From positions 22,475-86,474 of the forward strand of contig NZ_SDKM01000015.1 of NCBI RefSeq assembly GCF_004519545.1: 64,000 nt of DNA. The letters run 5' to 3'. The number at the start of each line of letters is the position of its first letter. Within the stretch, counting starts at the first letter, position 1. The DNA comes from Nocardioides guangzhouensis (lineage in GTDB: Bacteria; Actinomycetota; Actinomycetes; Propionibacteriales; Nocardioidaceae). Positions 34,519-43,472 of the stretch are shown in pieces. The notes under the pieces were generated by a model that was not told the DNA's origin, searched no databases, and saw only the letters and a list, made by a program, of their open reading frames with translations. The position numbers and the translations under genes were made by a program.

Positions 34519-34562
34519 CGCTATCGGGTGATCAGGTCGACCGCGTTAGCCCGTTGTGACTA
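34519..34562. promoter_or_regulatory. Diverged copy of the shared tad/Fn3 upstream element
   Basis: CGCTATCGGGTGATCAGGTC then GACCGCG (34519-34545) matches the core of the elements at 25041 and 43377 with a 2-base deletion. It is followed by TAGCCCGTTGTGACTA (34547-34562), close to the palindrome half of the element at 20018. It lies between flp and the LuxR-type regulator gene, about 103-146 bases upstream of flp. Confidence 0.4.
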
Positions 34563-34574
34563 CCCCGGGGAGCG

Positions 34575-35234
34575 TCAGTGGGGCTGTACCGCCGAGAGCA
34601 TGCCTAGCCTCATCGCGGTGACCAGCGCCTGGGCCCGGTTGGTGGCGCCGAGCTTCTGGTAGATCCGGGCGATGTGGGTCTTCGCCGTCGACTCGCTCAT
34701 GTAGAGCTTGCCCGCGATCGCACCGGTGCCCAGACCGTCCGCAAGCAGCTCGAGGACCTCCTGCTCACGCTCCGACAGCCGTGGGCGGTCGTCGGAGGCG
34801 CGCCGAAGCATCGCGGCTGCCAGGCCGGTGCACATGAACGTGCGTGGCGAGACATGGGCGTGCCGAGCGGCGCCGACCACGTCTCCCGAGGGCGCGTCCT
34901 TGCCGACGAACGCCGAGGCGCCGGCCTCCATGGCGGTGAAGATCTGCTCGTCGCCCGAGTGCATGGTCAGCATCACCAGGCCTGTGGTCTCGCTCTGCTG
35001 CCGGACCGCTCGGATGATGTCGAAGCCGGTCCCGTCCGGGAGCTGGAGGTCGGTCACCACGACGTCCGGACGGTGCTCCTCCCAGGCCGCGAGCGCCTGC
35101 ACGACGCTGCCGGCCTGGGCGACGATCTCCATGACCGGCTCCCGCTCGAACGCCCGGGCCAGGCCGTGACGGATCAGCTCGTGGTCGTCGACGAGCATGA
35201 CCCGAATGATGGTCGTGTTGTCGGTGCCGGTCAT
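34575..35234 (-). CDS. LuxR/NarL-family response regulator in the tad operon
   Basis: 219 residues. The receiver domain (1-125) has the acidic DD pair (16-17), phosphoacceptor D62 (VTDLQLPD) and K112. The C-terminal LuxR-type helix-turn-helix (about 150-215) starts RLSEREQEVLELLADG and contains SESTAKTHIARIYQKLGATNRAQA. The ATG overlaps the stop of the histidine kinase (ATGA), so this is its cognate partner. Its place directly after tadC and before flp suggests it controls pilus genes. Confidence 0.93.
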   Translation of the reverse strand: MTGTDNTTIIRVMLVDDHELIRHGLARAFEREPVMEIVAQAGSVVQALAAWEEHRPDVVVTDLQLPDGTGFDIIRAVRQQSETTGLVMLTMHSGDEQIFTAMEAGASAFVGKDAPSGDVVGAARHAHVSPRTFMCTGLAAAMLRRASDDRPRLSEREQEVLELLADGLGTGAIAGKLYMSESTAKTHIARIYQKLGATNRAQALVTAMRLGMLSAVQPH

Positions 35235-36844
35235 GTACGGCTTCCTTCCAGGGAGGTGGCGGAGGTCGAGGAGGGGATGTGAGGGGCAGAGAGTGCTCCG
35301 CCCTCCAAGGGGCCGAGTGTCACCATGACGAGGGTCCCGGGGTTGGAGTCGCCGACCTCGATGTCGGCTCCGATGCGCCGTGCCCGCTCGCGCATGATGC
35401 GCAGTCCGTGCGAGTCGTCGCGACTCGGGCGGAGACCGACGCCGTCGTCCTGGACCGTCACCCGGGCCTGAGGGGCTCGTACTGTGCAGGTCACCCGGAT
35501 CCAGCTGCCATGCGCATGCTTCACGGAGTTGTTCATCGCTTCCTGCGCGATCCGCAGCAGCTCGCTCTCGACCTCGGGCCGGAGCCGGCTGCGACTCTCA
35601 TCGCGCAGGACCTCGACCACGATGCCGGTGCGGGCCTCGATGTGCCGGGCCAGGTCGGTGATGCTCTCGCCGAGGCCGCGACCGTTCTCGTTGCGCAGCG
35701 AGAAGACCGACCGGCGCAGCTCGGTGACCACCGAGCTCAGCTCCGTCCGGAGCTCGCGCAGCCTGGTCGCTTGGGCGGGCGACTCGGCCGAAGCAAGGGC
35801 GTCGTCGATGAGGTAGCCGAACGACGCGAGGTCCTGGGCCACACCGTCATGCATCTCGCGGGCCAACCGCTGTCGCTCTTCGGTGGTCGCGGACTGGCGC
35901 ACCGCTGCGAAGACCAGCGCGGTGTCGAGCTTGAGAGATTCGGTGGCGAGGCTCTGGACGAGCGATCGCGCGGTCTCGTCCACGCGGAGGGCGCCGGGGT
36001 CGACGCCGGGCGCGAGTCCGGCCGTGAGAACCGCCACGATGCCGGCATCGGTCATGAGAGGCAGGGCTACGGCGTGCCGCTCAACCACCGGCTCCCCTGT
36101 CGAGAAGACCTGGTCGACGAGCGTCTCTCGGTCCGCCAGCTCCGGCGCTGACCCGTCGCCCCCGATGCCGGTGACGGTCCCATCCGGGTGTCTGCCGTGC
36201 AGCATTGCTCCGGAGAGCGGGATCTCCTCGCGGGCCAGGTCGACGATGTGGTTCGCAATGCTGACGGGGTCCAGACCGCCGATGAGTCCATCGGAGAGCT
36301 GGAGCAGCTGGGTCAGCAGGGCCCGGGCGTCTCGGTACGACGAGCGCGTGGAGTCGCCGAGCTCGAGCCTCGCGGATCGAACTACGGCTCCGATGAGGCC
36401 GAACCCGAGTCCGGCCATGAGCCACGTGAAGAGCAGCGCCAGGAGGTCGGGGGCCAGCCGGACGGCCGGGTCGGCACTTACGACGACGAGAAGCACCAGG
36501 CACTCGAGTCCGAGCACCCGCGCCAAACCCCTTGCGCCTTGGTAGGTGCCTGCGATGAACGGAGGAATGACGAGAGCCGGGATCAGGACTCCCGTCGACT
36601 CCAAGGACATCCCGACCAGGAGAGACACGAGCCCGGCCTCCACGAGGACTGCCGGCCCCGGTTGTATTCGCGGGAGTCCACCGGCAAAGGTCGCGCCCGT
36701 CCAGACGGCCGCCATCAGGATCGCGCTCAAGATCGTGGGGTAGTCGCGGGTGAACGCGATCAGCGGAGCGAGCACGATCAGCGCGAACAGCCGGGCCCCT
36801 GCCGTGATGGTCAGGAGAGAGTTGGCTGGTGCCCTGAGGGTCAT
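35231..36844 (-). CDS. Membrane sensor histidine kinase (HisKA_3) in the tad operon
   Basis: 537 residues from the ATG at 36844, which overlaps the tadC stop (ATGA). About six membrane helices fill residues 10-160, a GAF-like domain spans about 185-320, then the HisKA_3 dimerisation box with H332 (RLAREMHDGVAQDL) and a HATPase_c domain with EAMNNSVKHAH and the VQDDGVGL G-box. The lack of a large periplasmic loop suggests sensing in the membrane or through the GAF domain. It should phosphorylate the coupled LuxR-type regulator. Confidence 0.92.
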   Translation of the reverse strand: MTLRAPANSLLTITAGARLFALIVLAPLIAFTRDYPTILSAILMAAVWTGATFAGGLPRIQPGPAVLVEAGLVSLLVGMSLESTGVLIPALVIPPFIAGTYQGARGLARVLGLECLVLLVVVSADPAVRLAPDLLALLFTWLMAGLGFGLIGAVVRSARLELGDSTRSSYRDARALLTQLLQLSDGLIGGLDPVSIANHIVDLAREEIPLSGAMLHGRHPDGTVTGIGGDGSAPELADRETLVDQVFSTGEPVVERHAVALPLMTDAGIVAVLTAGLAPGVDPGALRVDETARSLVQSLATESLKLDTALVFAAVRQSATTEERQRLAREMHDGVAQDLASFGYLIDDALASAESPAQATRLRELRTELSSVVTELRRSVFSLRNENGRGLGESITDLARHIEARTGIVVEVLRDESRSRLRPEVESELLRIAQEAMNNSVKHAHGSWIRVTCTVRAPQARVTVQDDGVGLRPSRDDSHGLRIMRERARRIGADIEVGDSNPGTLVMVTLGPLEGGALSAPHIPSSTSATSLEGSRT

Positions 36845-37770
36845 CTGCTCTTGAACGTCTGGACGATGTCGATTGCGGCCGGACCCAGCACGACGACGAA
36901 CAGGCACGGGAGGATGAAGAGGACCACAGGCACCATGATCTTGACAGGCACCTGTGCGGCCTTCTCCTCCGCCCGCTGACGACGCTTCACCCGGATCTCC
37001 GCTGACTGGACGCGCAGGACCTGACCGATCGGGATGCCGAACGAGTCGGCCTGGACCATGGCGCCGACGAACGACTTCAGATCCTGCAGCGACGTCCGGT
37101 CTGCCAGTGCGCGGAGCGCCTCACCTCGTCCGCGTCCGATCTGCATCTCCTGGAGCACGCGACTGAACTCGTCGGCGAGAGGCCCCTCGGTGTTCTTCGC
37201 GACCTGCTGGACCGCGGCGTCGAACCCCAACCCGGCCTCGACCGAGATGGTGAGGAGATCGATGGCGTCGGCCATCGCCTTCTGCATGTCGGACTCGCGT
37301 TTCGTCGCGATGTTGTAGAGCCAGATGTTCGGAAGGTAGAAGCCGAGCGCAGTCGCTCCGACGATGACCAGGATGGCGATCGGCAGGGACAGGTCCAGGC
37401 TGACGAAGCTGAGGAAGGTTGCGAGGCCGAGGAACGCAAAGAGGCCCAGCATCTTGCCCGAGGCCACGCGGTCGACGGTCCAACCCGGCGGGTTGCCGGC
37501 GCGATCGAGCTGGGCCCGGATGCGCTCCTCCTGGTCCGCACCCGAGATCCGTCGTCCCAGCTTCTGGAACCGCTGAAGCAGCGGGTCGAGAACCCGCTCG
37601 GCGAACGGTTGGTCGATCTCCGCCGTCAGCTCGGGAGAAGCCCCACCCAGGGACTCGATCATGTCGAGCGATCGCTGGACGCCCTGGTTGTGGCTGGACA
37701 TCGATCCGAACGCTGCGAAGGTCAGGAAGAGCGCCCCGAAGAGCAGCAAGCACCCGAAGAGGAGAACCAT
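36841..37770 (-). CDS. tadC: Tad pilus assembly platform protein TadC
   Basis: 309 residues from the ATG at 37770 (a GTG one codon earlier directly follows the tadB stop and is also possible). Type II secretion F-type domain: an N-terminal helix, a soluble region, then helices at about 110-150 and the C-terminal pair. The central helical hairpin reads LLTISVEAGLGFDAAVQQVAKN, typical of TadC. With TadB it forms the inner-membrane platform on which the TadA ATPase drives Flp assembly. Confidence 0.93.
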   Translation of the reverse strand: MVLLFGCLLLFGALFLTFAAFGSMSSHNQGVQRSLDMIESLGGASPELTAEIDQPFAERVLDPLLQRFQKLGRRISGADQEERIRAQLDRAGNPPGWTVDRVASGKMLGLFAFLGLATFLSFVSLDLSLPIAILVIVGATALGFYLPNIWLYNIATKRESDMQKAMADAIDLLTISVEAGLGFDAAVQQVAKNTEGPLADEFSRVLQEMQIGRGRGEALRALADRTSLQDLKSFVGAMVQADSFGIPIGQVLRVQSAEIRVKRRQRAEEKAAQVPVKIMVPVVLFILPCLFVVVLGPAAIDIVQTFKSR

Positions 37771-37773
37771 CAC

Positions 37774-39690
37774 TTACACCTCGACCTTCACGATGCGGCT
37801 CATCAGGAACCCGGCCATTCCGAGAAGCACCGCGGCTCCAGCGAGCAGGACGAATCCCATTCCGGTGGTGAAGAGTGGTGCGATGTACTCGTACCGCGTC
37901 ATCAGGAGGAACACGGCGATGCCGGGCGGCAGTGCCGCAAGTATGTATGCCGAGAGTCGACCTTCGGCCGCCAGTGATCGGATCTGCCGTCGCAGGTAGT
38001 CACGCTCCCGGAGAGTGCCGGCCACGGTCGTGAGCAGCTCGGCCAGGTTGCCGCCGACCTGACGCTGGATGCGGATCGCCATGACCACCCAGGCGAAGTC
38101 GGCACTCTCGAGCCGCTGGGCGATCCCCTCGAGGGCGTCGTCGATGCTGACACCCAGCCGGGTCTCGACGAGAACTCGCTTGAACTCCCCGGAGACGGGC
38201 TCCTGTCCCTCGCGCACCACGGTGTCGATGGACTGGGCGAGCGACATGCCCGCGGACAGGCTGCCGGCAATGAGCTGGAGGGTGTCGGACAGCTGGGAGT
38301 TGAAGGCCTTGAGCCGCCGCTTGCGCTTGCGAGCCAGCCAGAGCTTGGGCAGGAGCCAGCCGACGGCGGCTCCGGCCAGCAGCAGCAGGAAGTTCCCGCC
38401 GCCGAGAAGCATCCCCACGAGGCCACCGACCACGGTCACGGCGCTGTGGATGAGGAGCCACTCCGCCGGCTTCAGGGCCGAGCCCGCGGCTTCCAGCCGC
38501 TGGTTGATCTTCTGCTCCAGGCCCGTGTTGCGCTTGAGGACCTTGGCAGCGGCGTCCTTGGCCTGGTCGAGGGCCTGCGGAGCCTCCGAACGGTGCGTCG
38601 CTGAACCGTCGCCGCCCCCGGCAGCACCGTAGGCGAGGATCCGCTGCTCAGCGGTGGATGCGCTCCGCTTGGGCACGAGGAGAGCCGTGACGAGGACGAG
38701 GAGTCCCAGGCCCATGGCCAGCAGCCCGCCGAACATCATCGGGCGAGTGATCGTGAGAGCTGCGCCGTCGCTGCTCGAGGCAACCGTGGCGCCCGCTCCG
38801 TCGTCCGGGTTGCGGATCACGGCATAGCTGCTCGCGGTCGTCGGCCGGCCGTCGACCGTGGCTGCCACCGTGACTGTTGCTTCGTTTCCTGTCACCTCAC
38901 TGGGCAGGGTCGCCGTGACGAGCACCTGGCGTGCCAGTGCGTCAGCCTCGGCCGCGAAGGCCGACTCGAGGGCGTCGGCGTCGGCGGCGATGACGGAGCC
39001 GCTTCCTGCGTCGGACATGGCGCGCAGCGGCGCGAGAGAGGAACCCGACTGGTCGAGTGCGACCACGTCCACGGCTACGTCCGCATCCTTGATGGCGGCA
39101 GTCACATCCGATTCCGGGGTCTTGCTGGTGTCCCTGCCGTCCGAGAGGACGAGGATCCGCCGCTGTCCCTCGGTGCCCGCCTGCGCAACCGCTTCGATGA
39201 CGCCGTCGTTCAGACGGGTCTGCGAGGCCAGCTCCAGCCCGTCCACCACTTCTTGAGCGGCGTCACGGTCGGTGGTCGGCGCCAGCACGGTCTCCACCTC
39301 GCGGTCGAAGGTGACGATGCCGACGTAGACGTCCTTGGGCGCGGACGCGAGGAAGGTCGTGGCGGCAGCACGGGCGGCGTCGATGCGCCCGTTCTTGGAC
39401 ATGCTGTCGCTCGTGTCGAAGGCGATGACCGTGGTTCGCCGCACGTTGTTCGAGGTGGTGCCGGCCCTCTCGGCAGACGAGTCCAGCACTGCGTCACCGA
39501 TCGACACCGTGATGTCGGAGGGGTCGACGTCGGCATCGGCCGGCACCGACACCAGGACCTGGATCGTGTTGTCGTCACCGGGCTCGACGTGGCCGATCGA
39601 GAGCCCAGTACCGTCGTCGGCGTACGCCGACTGCCCGCCGTACGAGAGCACGGCGAGCGCGGCGACGAGGGCGATGGCGATCCGACGCAT
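37774..39690 (-). CDS. tadB: TadB platform protein fused to an extracellular vWA domain
   Basis: 638 residues, about twice the usual TadB length. A signal peptide (1-24) leads into a von Willebrand factor A domain (about 85-260) with an intact MIDAS motif D92-T-S-D-S96 and VLSDGRDTS. After a beta region there is a membrane helix (about 325-347), then a normal TadB F-type domain with its helices and LQLIAGSLSAGMSLAQSIDTVV. The vWA domain should face outside while the platform domain faces the cytoplasm and membrane. The ATG shares one base with the tadA stop (TGATG). The vWA part may bind pilus subunits or the cell surface in a metal-dependent way. Confidence 0.93.
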   Translation of the reverse strand: MRRIAIALVAALAVLSYGGQSAYADDGTGLSIGHVEPGDDNTIQVLVSVPADADVDPSDITVSIGDAVLDSSAERAGTTSNNVRRTTVIAFDTSDSMSKNGRIDAARAAATTFLASAPKDVYVGIVTFDREVETVLAPTTDRDAAQEVVDGLELASQTRLNDGVIEAVAQAGTEGQRRILVLSDGRDTSKTPESDVTAAIKDADVAVDVVALDQSGSSLAPLRAMSDAGSGSVIAADADALESAFAAEADALARQVLVTATLPSEVTGNEATVTVAATVDGRPTTASSYAVIRNPDDGAGATVASSSDGAALTITRPMMFGGLLAMGLGLLVLVTALLVPKRSASTAEQRILAYGAAGGGDGSATHRSEAPQALDQAKDAAAKVLKRNTGLEQKINQRLEAAGSALKPAEWLLIHSAVTVVGGLVGMLLGGGNFLLLLAGAAVGWLLPKLWLARKRKRRLKAFNSQLSDTLQLIAGSLSAGMSLAQSIDTVVREGQEPVSGEFKRVLVETRLGVSIDDALEGIAQRLESADFAWVVMAIRIQRQVGGNLAELLTTVAGTLRERDYLRRQIRSLAAEGRLSAYILAALPPGIAVFLLMTRYEYIAPLFTTGMGFVLLAGAAVLLGMAGFLMSRIVKVEV

Positions 39691-41267
39691 CAGATGGAGT
39701 CCATCGCGAACAGCATCGGGTCGACGGTCACGTTGGCGTGGGCCATCTTCTCGAGGAACTTCGGTCGCAGTCCGGTGGACTTGAGGCGGCCCCGGGCGCG
39801 GCCCTCGTCGTCGAACCCGGCGGCGTGGTCGTAGACGAACACGTCCTGGAGGGTGATCACGTCGCCCTCCATCCGCTCCACCTCGGTCACGTGCGTGATG
39901 TGGCGGGACCCGTCCTTGAAGCGGGTCTGGTGGACGATCAGGTCGACCGCGGAGGCCACCTGCTCGCGGATCGCCCGCATCGGGAGATCCATGCCGGCCA
40001 TCAGCACCATGGTCTCGAGACGGGCCAGGGTGTCGCGCGGGCCGTTCGAGTGGAGGGTGCAGATGGAGCCGTCGTGACCGGTGTTCATCGCCTGCAACAT
40101 GTCGAGCGCGGAGGCGTCGCGGACCTCGCCGACGATGATGCGGTCGGGGCGCATGCGCAGGCAGTTCTTGACCAGGTCACGGATGGTCACCGCGCCCTTG
40201 CCCTCGATGTTGGCCGGGCGGGACTCGAGCCTGACCACGTGCTCCTGCTTGAGCTGGAGCTCCGCAGCGTCCTCGATGGTCACGATCCGCTCGTCGCCGG
40301 GGATGAACGACGACAGCACGTTGAGCGTGGTCGTCTTGCCGGCGCCGGTGGACCCGGAGACGATGATGTTGAGCCGCCCCCGGACGCAGGCGTCGAGGAA
40401 GTCGCTGGTGCGCTGCGACATGGACCCGAAGCCGACCAGGTCGGCGGCGGTGAGCGGGTCGGCCGCGAACTTGCGGATGGTCAGGGCAGAGCCGTCCAGC
40501 GCCAGCGGCGGGATCACCGCGTTGACGCGGGAGCCGTCGGGCAGGCGGGCGTCCACCATCGGGCTGGACTCGTCCACACGGCGGCCGATGCGGGACACGA
40601 TCTTGTCGATGGTCCGACGCAGGTGTGGCTCGTCGCTGAAGAACGCCTCGACCTGCGTGAGCTTCCCCCGGCGCTCCAGGTAGATCTGCCGGGGACCGTT
40701 GACCATGACCTCGGTGACGTCGGGGTCGCGCAGGAACGGCTCGATCGGCCCGTAGCCGAGGATGTCGTCGGTGATCTCGAGCGTGACCTGCTGGCGGTCC
40801 GCGCTCGAGAGGGGCCGCTCCTGGGAGCTGATGACCTCCTTGAGCACCTGGCGCACACGGGCGGCGAGGTCCTCCTGGTCCAGGTTGGCGTCGTACAGCT
40901 GCGGCCCGAGCTGCTTGAGCAGCTCGGCGTGCACGGTCGCCTTGAGGTCCTCGAGCCGCGACTGCGCCTGAGTGGCAGCCAGCGCCCGCCGCCTGCCGAC
41001 GGACTCGTCGGCGGTGGCCGTCGATGCCGGAGCAGCCGCAGCTGCACGCTTGCCGGCCGGGTGGTCCCCGTTGAGGGCCTCGGGCGTTGCCTCGCCGGCG
41101 GCGTGGGACCCGTTGTGCCCTGGCGCTGCTGGAGCGACGGCGGGTTCGACGTGGGAGGTGACGGCGCTCGTTCCGTTGCCGTTGGCTCCCTCGTTCGCGT
41201 GGGAGCCACCGCCGTTCTCGGACGGGTCCGGGTTGGCTCGCGCCAGTCGGTCGCGCAGGCTGCTCAT
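39690..41267 (-). CDS. tadA: Tad pilus secretion ATPase TadA/CpaF
   Basis: 525 residues. The first 95 residues are low complexity (Gly, Asn, Ala, Pro). The conserved part starts near 100, with an N-terminal helical region, LERRGKLTQVEAFF and the Walker A motif G305-S-T-G-A-G-K311-T. An Asp/Glu-rich segment (VTIEDAAELQL) and the His-box region MNTGHDGSICTLHSNGPRDTLARLE follow, as in type II/IV secretion ATPases. It powers Flp pilin assembly through TadB and TadC. It lies 7 bases after tadZ. Confidence 0.96.
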   Translation of the reverse strand: MSSLRDRLARANPDPSENGGGSHANEGANGNGTSAVTSHVEPAVAPAAPGHNGSHAAGEATPEALNGDHPAGKRAAAAAPASTATADESVGRRRALAATQAQSRLEDLKATVHAELLKQLGPQLYDANLDQEDLAARVRQVLKEVISSQERPLSSADRQQVTLEITDDILGYGPIEPFLRDPDVTEVMVNGPRQIYLERRGKLTQVEAFFSDEPHLRRTIDKIVSRIGRRVDESSPMVDARLPDGSRVNAVIPPLALDGSALTIRKFAADPLTAADLVGFGSMSQRTSDFLDACVRGRLNIIVSGSTGAGKTTTLNVLSSFIPGDERIVTIEDAAELQLKQEHVVRLESRPANIEGKGAVTIRDLVKNCLRMRPDRIIVGEVRDASALDMLQAMNTGHDGSICTLHSNGPRDTLARLETMVLMAGMDLPMRAIREQVASAVDLIVHQTRFKDGSRHITHVTEVERMEGDVITLQDVFVYDHAAGFDDEGRARGRLKSTGLRPKFLEKMAHANVTVDPMLFAMDSI

Positions 41268-41274
41268 GCGCGGT

Positions 41275-42462
41275 TCACCTCCTCAGTCGGAGACGGCGTC
41301 CCCGGTTGCGGCTGTCGTCCTCGGTCGGCTCGACCAGCTCTGCCAGATGCGAGTCGCCCACCTCGGACGACAGGCGCTGCGCCAGCTCCTTGAAGGCTCG
41401 GCTGGCAGCGTGGTTGGGCTGGCTGACGATGATCGGCGTGCCGGCGTTCGTCGCAGCCGCGATGTCGGTGGACGTCGGGATCGGGACGCTCACCGGCATC
41501 GACAGGATCTGCTCGACCTTGGCGTCGTCGAGCCCGACCGCGTCGTCGGCCCGGTTGAGCACCAGGTGACGGTGGTCGACGGCGATGTTGAGCAGGTCGA
41601 GCGTCTCGAGGGCGACCTTGACGTTCTTCAGCGTCGGGACGTCCAGGGTCGCGAGGATGATGCACTCGTCGGTCTCGTCGAGCGCCTGGAGGGTCAGCTC
41701 GTCGAAGCTGGGGCAGGTGTCGACGACCACGTAGTCGAACTCCTGTCCCAATGTCCGGAGCACTCGCGCGATGAGGGTGGCCGAGACCCGGTCCCGGGCG
41801 TCCGGCCCGGCCGGCGCCGCCAGGATCATCAGGGAGTCCTCGTGGCGTGTCAGCAGGCCCTCGACCATCGAGTAGTCGAGCAGGTCCTCGGCGCCGATCA
41901 TCTCCTCGATGGTGTGCGCCGGGAACAGCTGCATCGTGATCGCGACGTCGCCGAACGCGAGGTCGAGGTCGACCAGGCAGACCTTGCGTGATCCGCCGTC
42001 GCCGAGGGCGAGGGCGAGGTTGACAGCCGTCGTGGTCTTGCCGACCCCACCCTTGGGGGAGAAGACCGTGACCACGTGCCCGGTCTTGCCGGTGCCCGAC
42101 CCACCGTGCAGCGCCAGCCACAGCTGGTGGGCGCGCTGGACCGCATCGCGGATGCCCTCCTCGTCCTCGAGGCGCACGACGTCCCGGCAGCCGGCCTGCA
42201 TCGCCCGGTAGAGCACGTCGGTGTCGAAGCCGTCGCGGACCAGGATCACGCTGGTGGAGGGCCGCGTGTAGCGCAGACCCTCGGAGATCGTGATGGCTTC
42301 ATCGAGCGACACGTTCGGGCCGATCACGACGGCGTACTCGTCCGTTCGGTGGGCTAGCCACGAGTCCAGCTTGTCGGCGCTGTTGATGCCGTGGCTCCCT
42401 GCGGGGAGGAAGGGCGCAAGCGCCTCGATGCTCCCGGGGTCAGGCTCGATGATGACGGGCAT
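41275..42462 (-). CDS. Tad pilus localisation ATPase TadZ/CpaE
   Basis: 395 residues. Residues 1-115 are a receiver-like pseudo-domain (AVVIGPN, VILVRDGF, AMQAGCRDVVRL), the usual N-terminal part of CpaE/TadZ. A MinD/ParA-type ATPase follows with deviant Walker A KGGVGKTTT (137-145), VCLVDLDLAFGD and VVVDTCPSF. These proteins place the pilus machine at a cell site. Co-transcribed with cpaB (10-base gap) and tadA. The C-terminal tail is very basic (RNRGRRLRLRR). Confidence 0.92.
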   Translation of the reverse strand: MPVIIEPDPGSIEALAPFLPAGSHGINSADKLDSWLAHRTDEYAVVIGPNVSLDEAITISEGLRYTRPSTSVILVRDGFDTDVLYRAMQAGCRDVVRLEDEEGIRDAVQRAHQLWLALHGGSGTGKTGHVVTVFSPKGGVGKTTTAVNLALALGDGGSRKVCLVDLDLAFGDVAITMQLFPAHTIEEMIGAEDLLDYSMVEGLLTRHEDSLMILAAPAGPDARDRVSATLIARVLRTLGQEFDYVVVDTCPSFDELTLQALDETDECIILATLDVPTLKNVKVALETLDLLNIAVDHRHLVLNRADDAVGLDDAKVEQILSMPVSVPIPTSTDIAAATNAGTPIIVSQPNHAASRAFKELAQRLSSEVGDSHLAELVEPTEDDSRNRGRRLRLRR

Positions 42463-42471
42463 GGGTGTCCC

Positions 42472-43206
42472 TCACTGGAAGAGGTTCTGCTCGAGGGTCG
42501 GCGGCGACTTCTTCACCGTCGTCTTGTTGGTGAGCAGGCCCACCGAGAGCTCGCCGTTGGCCACGGCGTAGAAGACCTTCTGAGCGTCAGCGGAGTTCAC
42601 CGCCAGCGTCATGAGCGTCTGGGGCACCTCCTCGGTCGTCTGCTCGCCGTCCTTCGTCGTCTTGGTCGACGTGATGGTCGAGGTGTCACCGATGCCGATG
42701 ACCTTGACCCGCTCGAGCAGCAGCTGAGCGAGGGGCACCTGGTCGGCGACCCGGTTCAGCGTCACGTACACCGCGACGTCGGAGCCGGGCGTGACGAAGC
42801 CGGACACCCGGCCCGGGTCGGTGAGGTTGACGGAGATCGCCATCATGTCCTCGGGGATCGCGAGCGCTGTGGACGCGACCGCCTGGTCGCCCCAGTTGCT
42901 CGTCGTGACCTGCTCCCCTGTGAAGATGGTCTGGGTGGCGACCCGGCCGGAGAGCCCGCTCAGGTCGGTCTGATACCCCTCGATCAGCGAGCTCTTGGCC
43001 ACAGGCTGGAGCTCGAACTTTCCGGCCGTGACGGCGTCGTTGAACTTCTCACCCGCCTCGACCTGCTTGACCGCCGTCAGCACCTTCACGGTGTCGTACT
43101 CGTCGGCGGCACGACCGTCGGCGTTCTGTGCGTACAGGAACACCATGAGGGTGCCCAGGGCAGCAATCAGCGCGGCGACGGGGAGAAGGAACTTGCGGCG
43201 ACCCAT
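42472..43206 (-). CDS. cpaB: Tad pilus assembly protein CpaB/RcpC (SAF domain)
   Basis: 244 residues: an N-terminal membrane helix (6-26), then a SAF domain (VLTAVKQVEAGEKFNDAVTA and LSGRVATQTIFTGEQVT) and a beta-rich domain with AISVNLTDPGRVSGFVTPGSDVAVYVT. This is the periplasmic or cell-wall CpaB/RcpC family. First gene of the minus-strand tad operon; the 266-bp gap upstream holds one copy of the shared element. No secretin gene is nearby, as expected for a Gram-positive cell. Confidence 0.93.
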   Translation of the reverse strand: MGRRKFLLPVAALIAALGTLMVFLYAQNADGRAADEYDTVKVLTAVKQVEAGEKFNDAVTAGKFELQPVAKSSLIEGYQTDLSGLSGRVATQTIFTGEQVTTSNWGDQAVASTALAIPEDMMAISVNLTDPGRVSGFVTPGSDVAVYVTLNRVADQVPLAQLLLERVKVIGIGDTSTITSTKTTKDGEQTTEEVPQTLMTLAVNSADAQKVFYAVANGELSVGLLTNKTTVKKSPPTLEQNLFQ

Positions 43207-43376
43207 GGCACCTACTTATGGCCGGACAGGCGGTCCCCGGGCAGCGCCGAGGGTCGTACCTGTTGGAGAGAGATGGTTGCGAAGAGAACCCTGCCGGAGA
43301 TTGTCACTCGGAACTCACTGTTTCCCACAGATGACCGGTTCTTACTAGTCATGCTGCAGAAAATTGGCCACCACCA

Positions 43377-43412
43377 GTGCCCGTTCGGACTATCAGGATC
43401 GGCCGATCGGCC
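43377..43412. promoter_or_regulatory. Conserved upstream element, copy 3 (cpaB)
   Basis: GTGCCCGTTCGGACTA (43377-43392) matches the palindrome of the element at 20018 in inverted sense, followed by TCAGGATCGGCCGATCGGCC. It lies 171-206 bases upstream of cpaB. The 266-base region 43207-43472 contains no gene I can support. Confidence 0.55.
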
Positions 43413-43472
43413 GGAACCGGGGCAATTCGGACACGGAATGCCCGGAACGGGTGCGCGGGCGCGCCGGTCGGT

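Noticed and set aside
43393..43414. CGGCCGATCGGCCG palindrome considered as a terminator for the acyl-CoA ligase
   Set aside because: The ligase is transcribed away from it and ends at 43473, so the palindrome is downstream of its stop but also part of the element shared with three other loci. A regulatory role fits better, though some terminator activity cannot be excluded.
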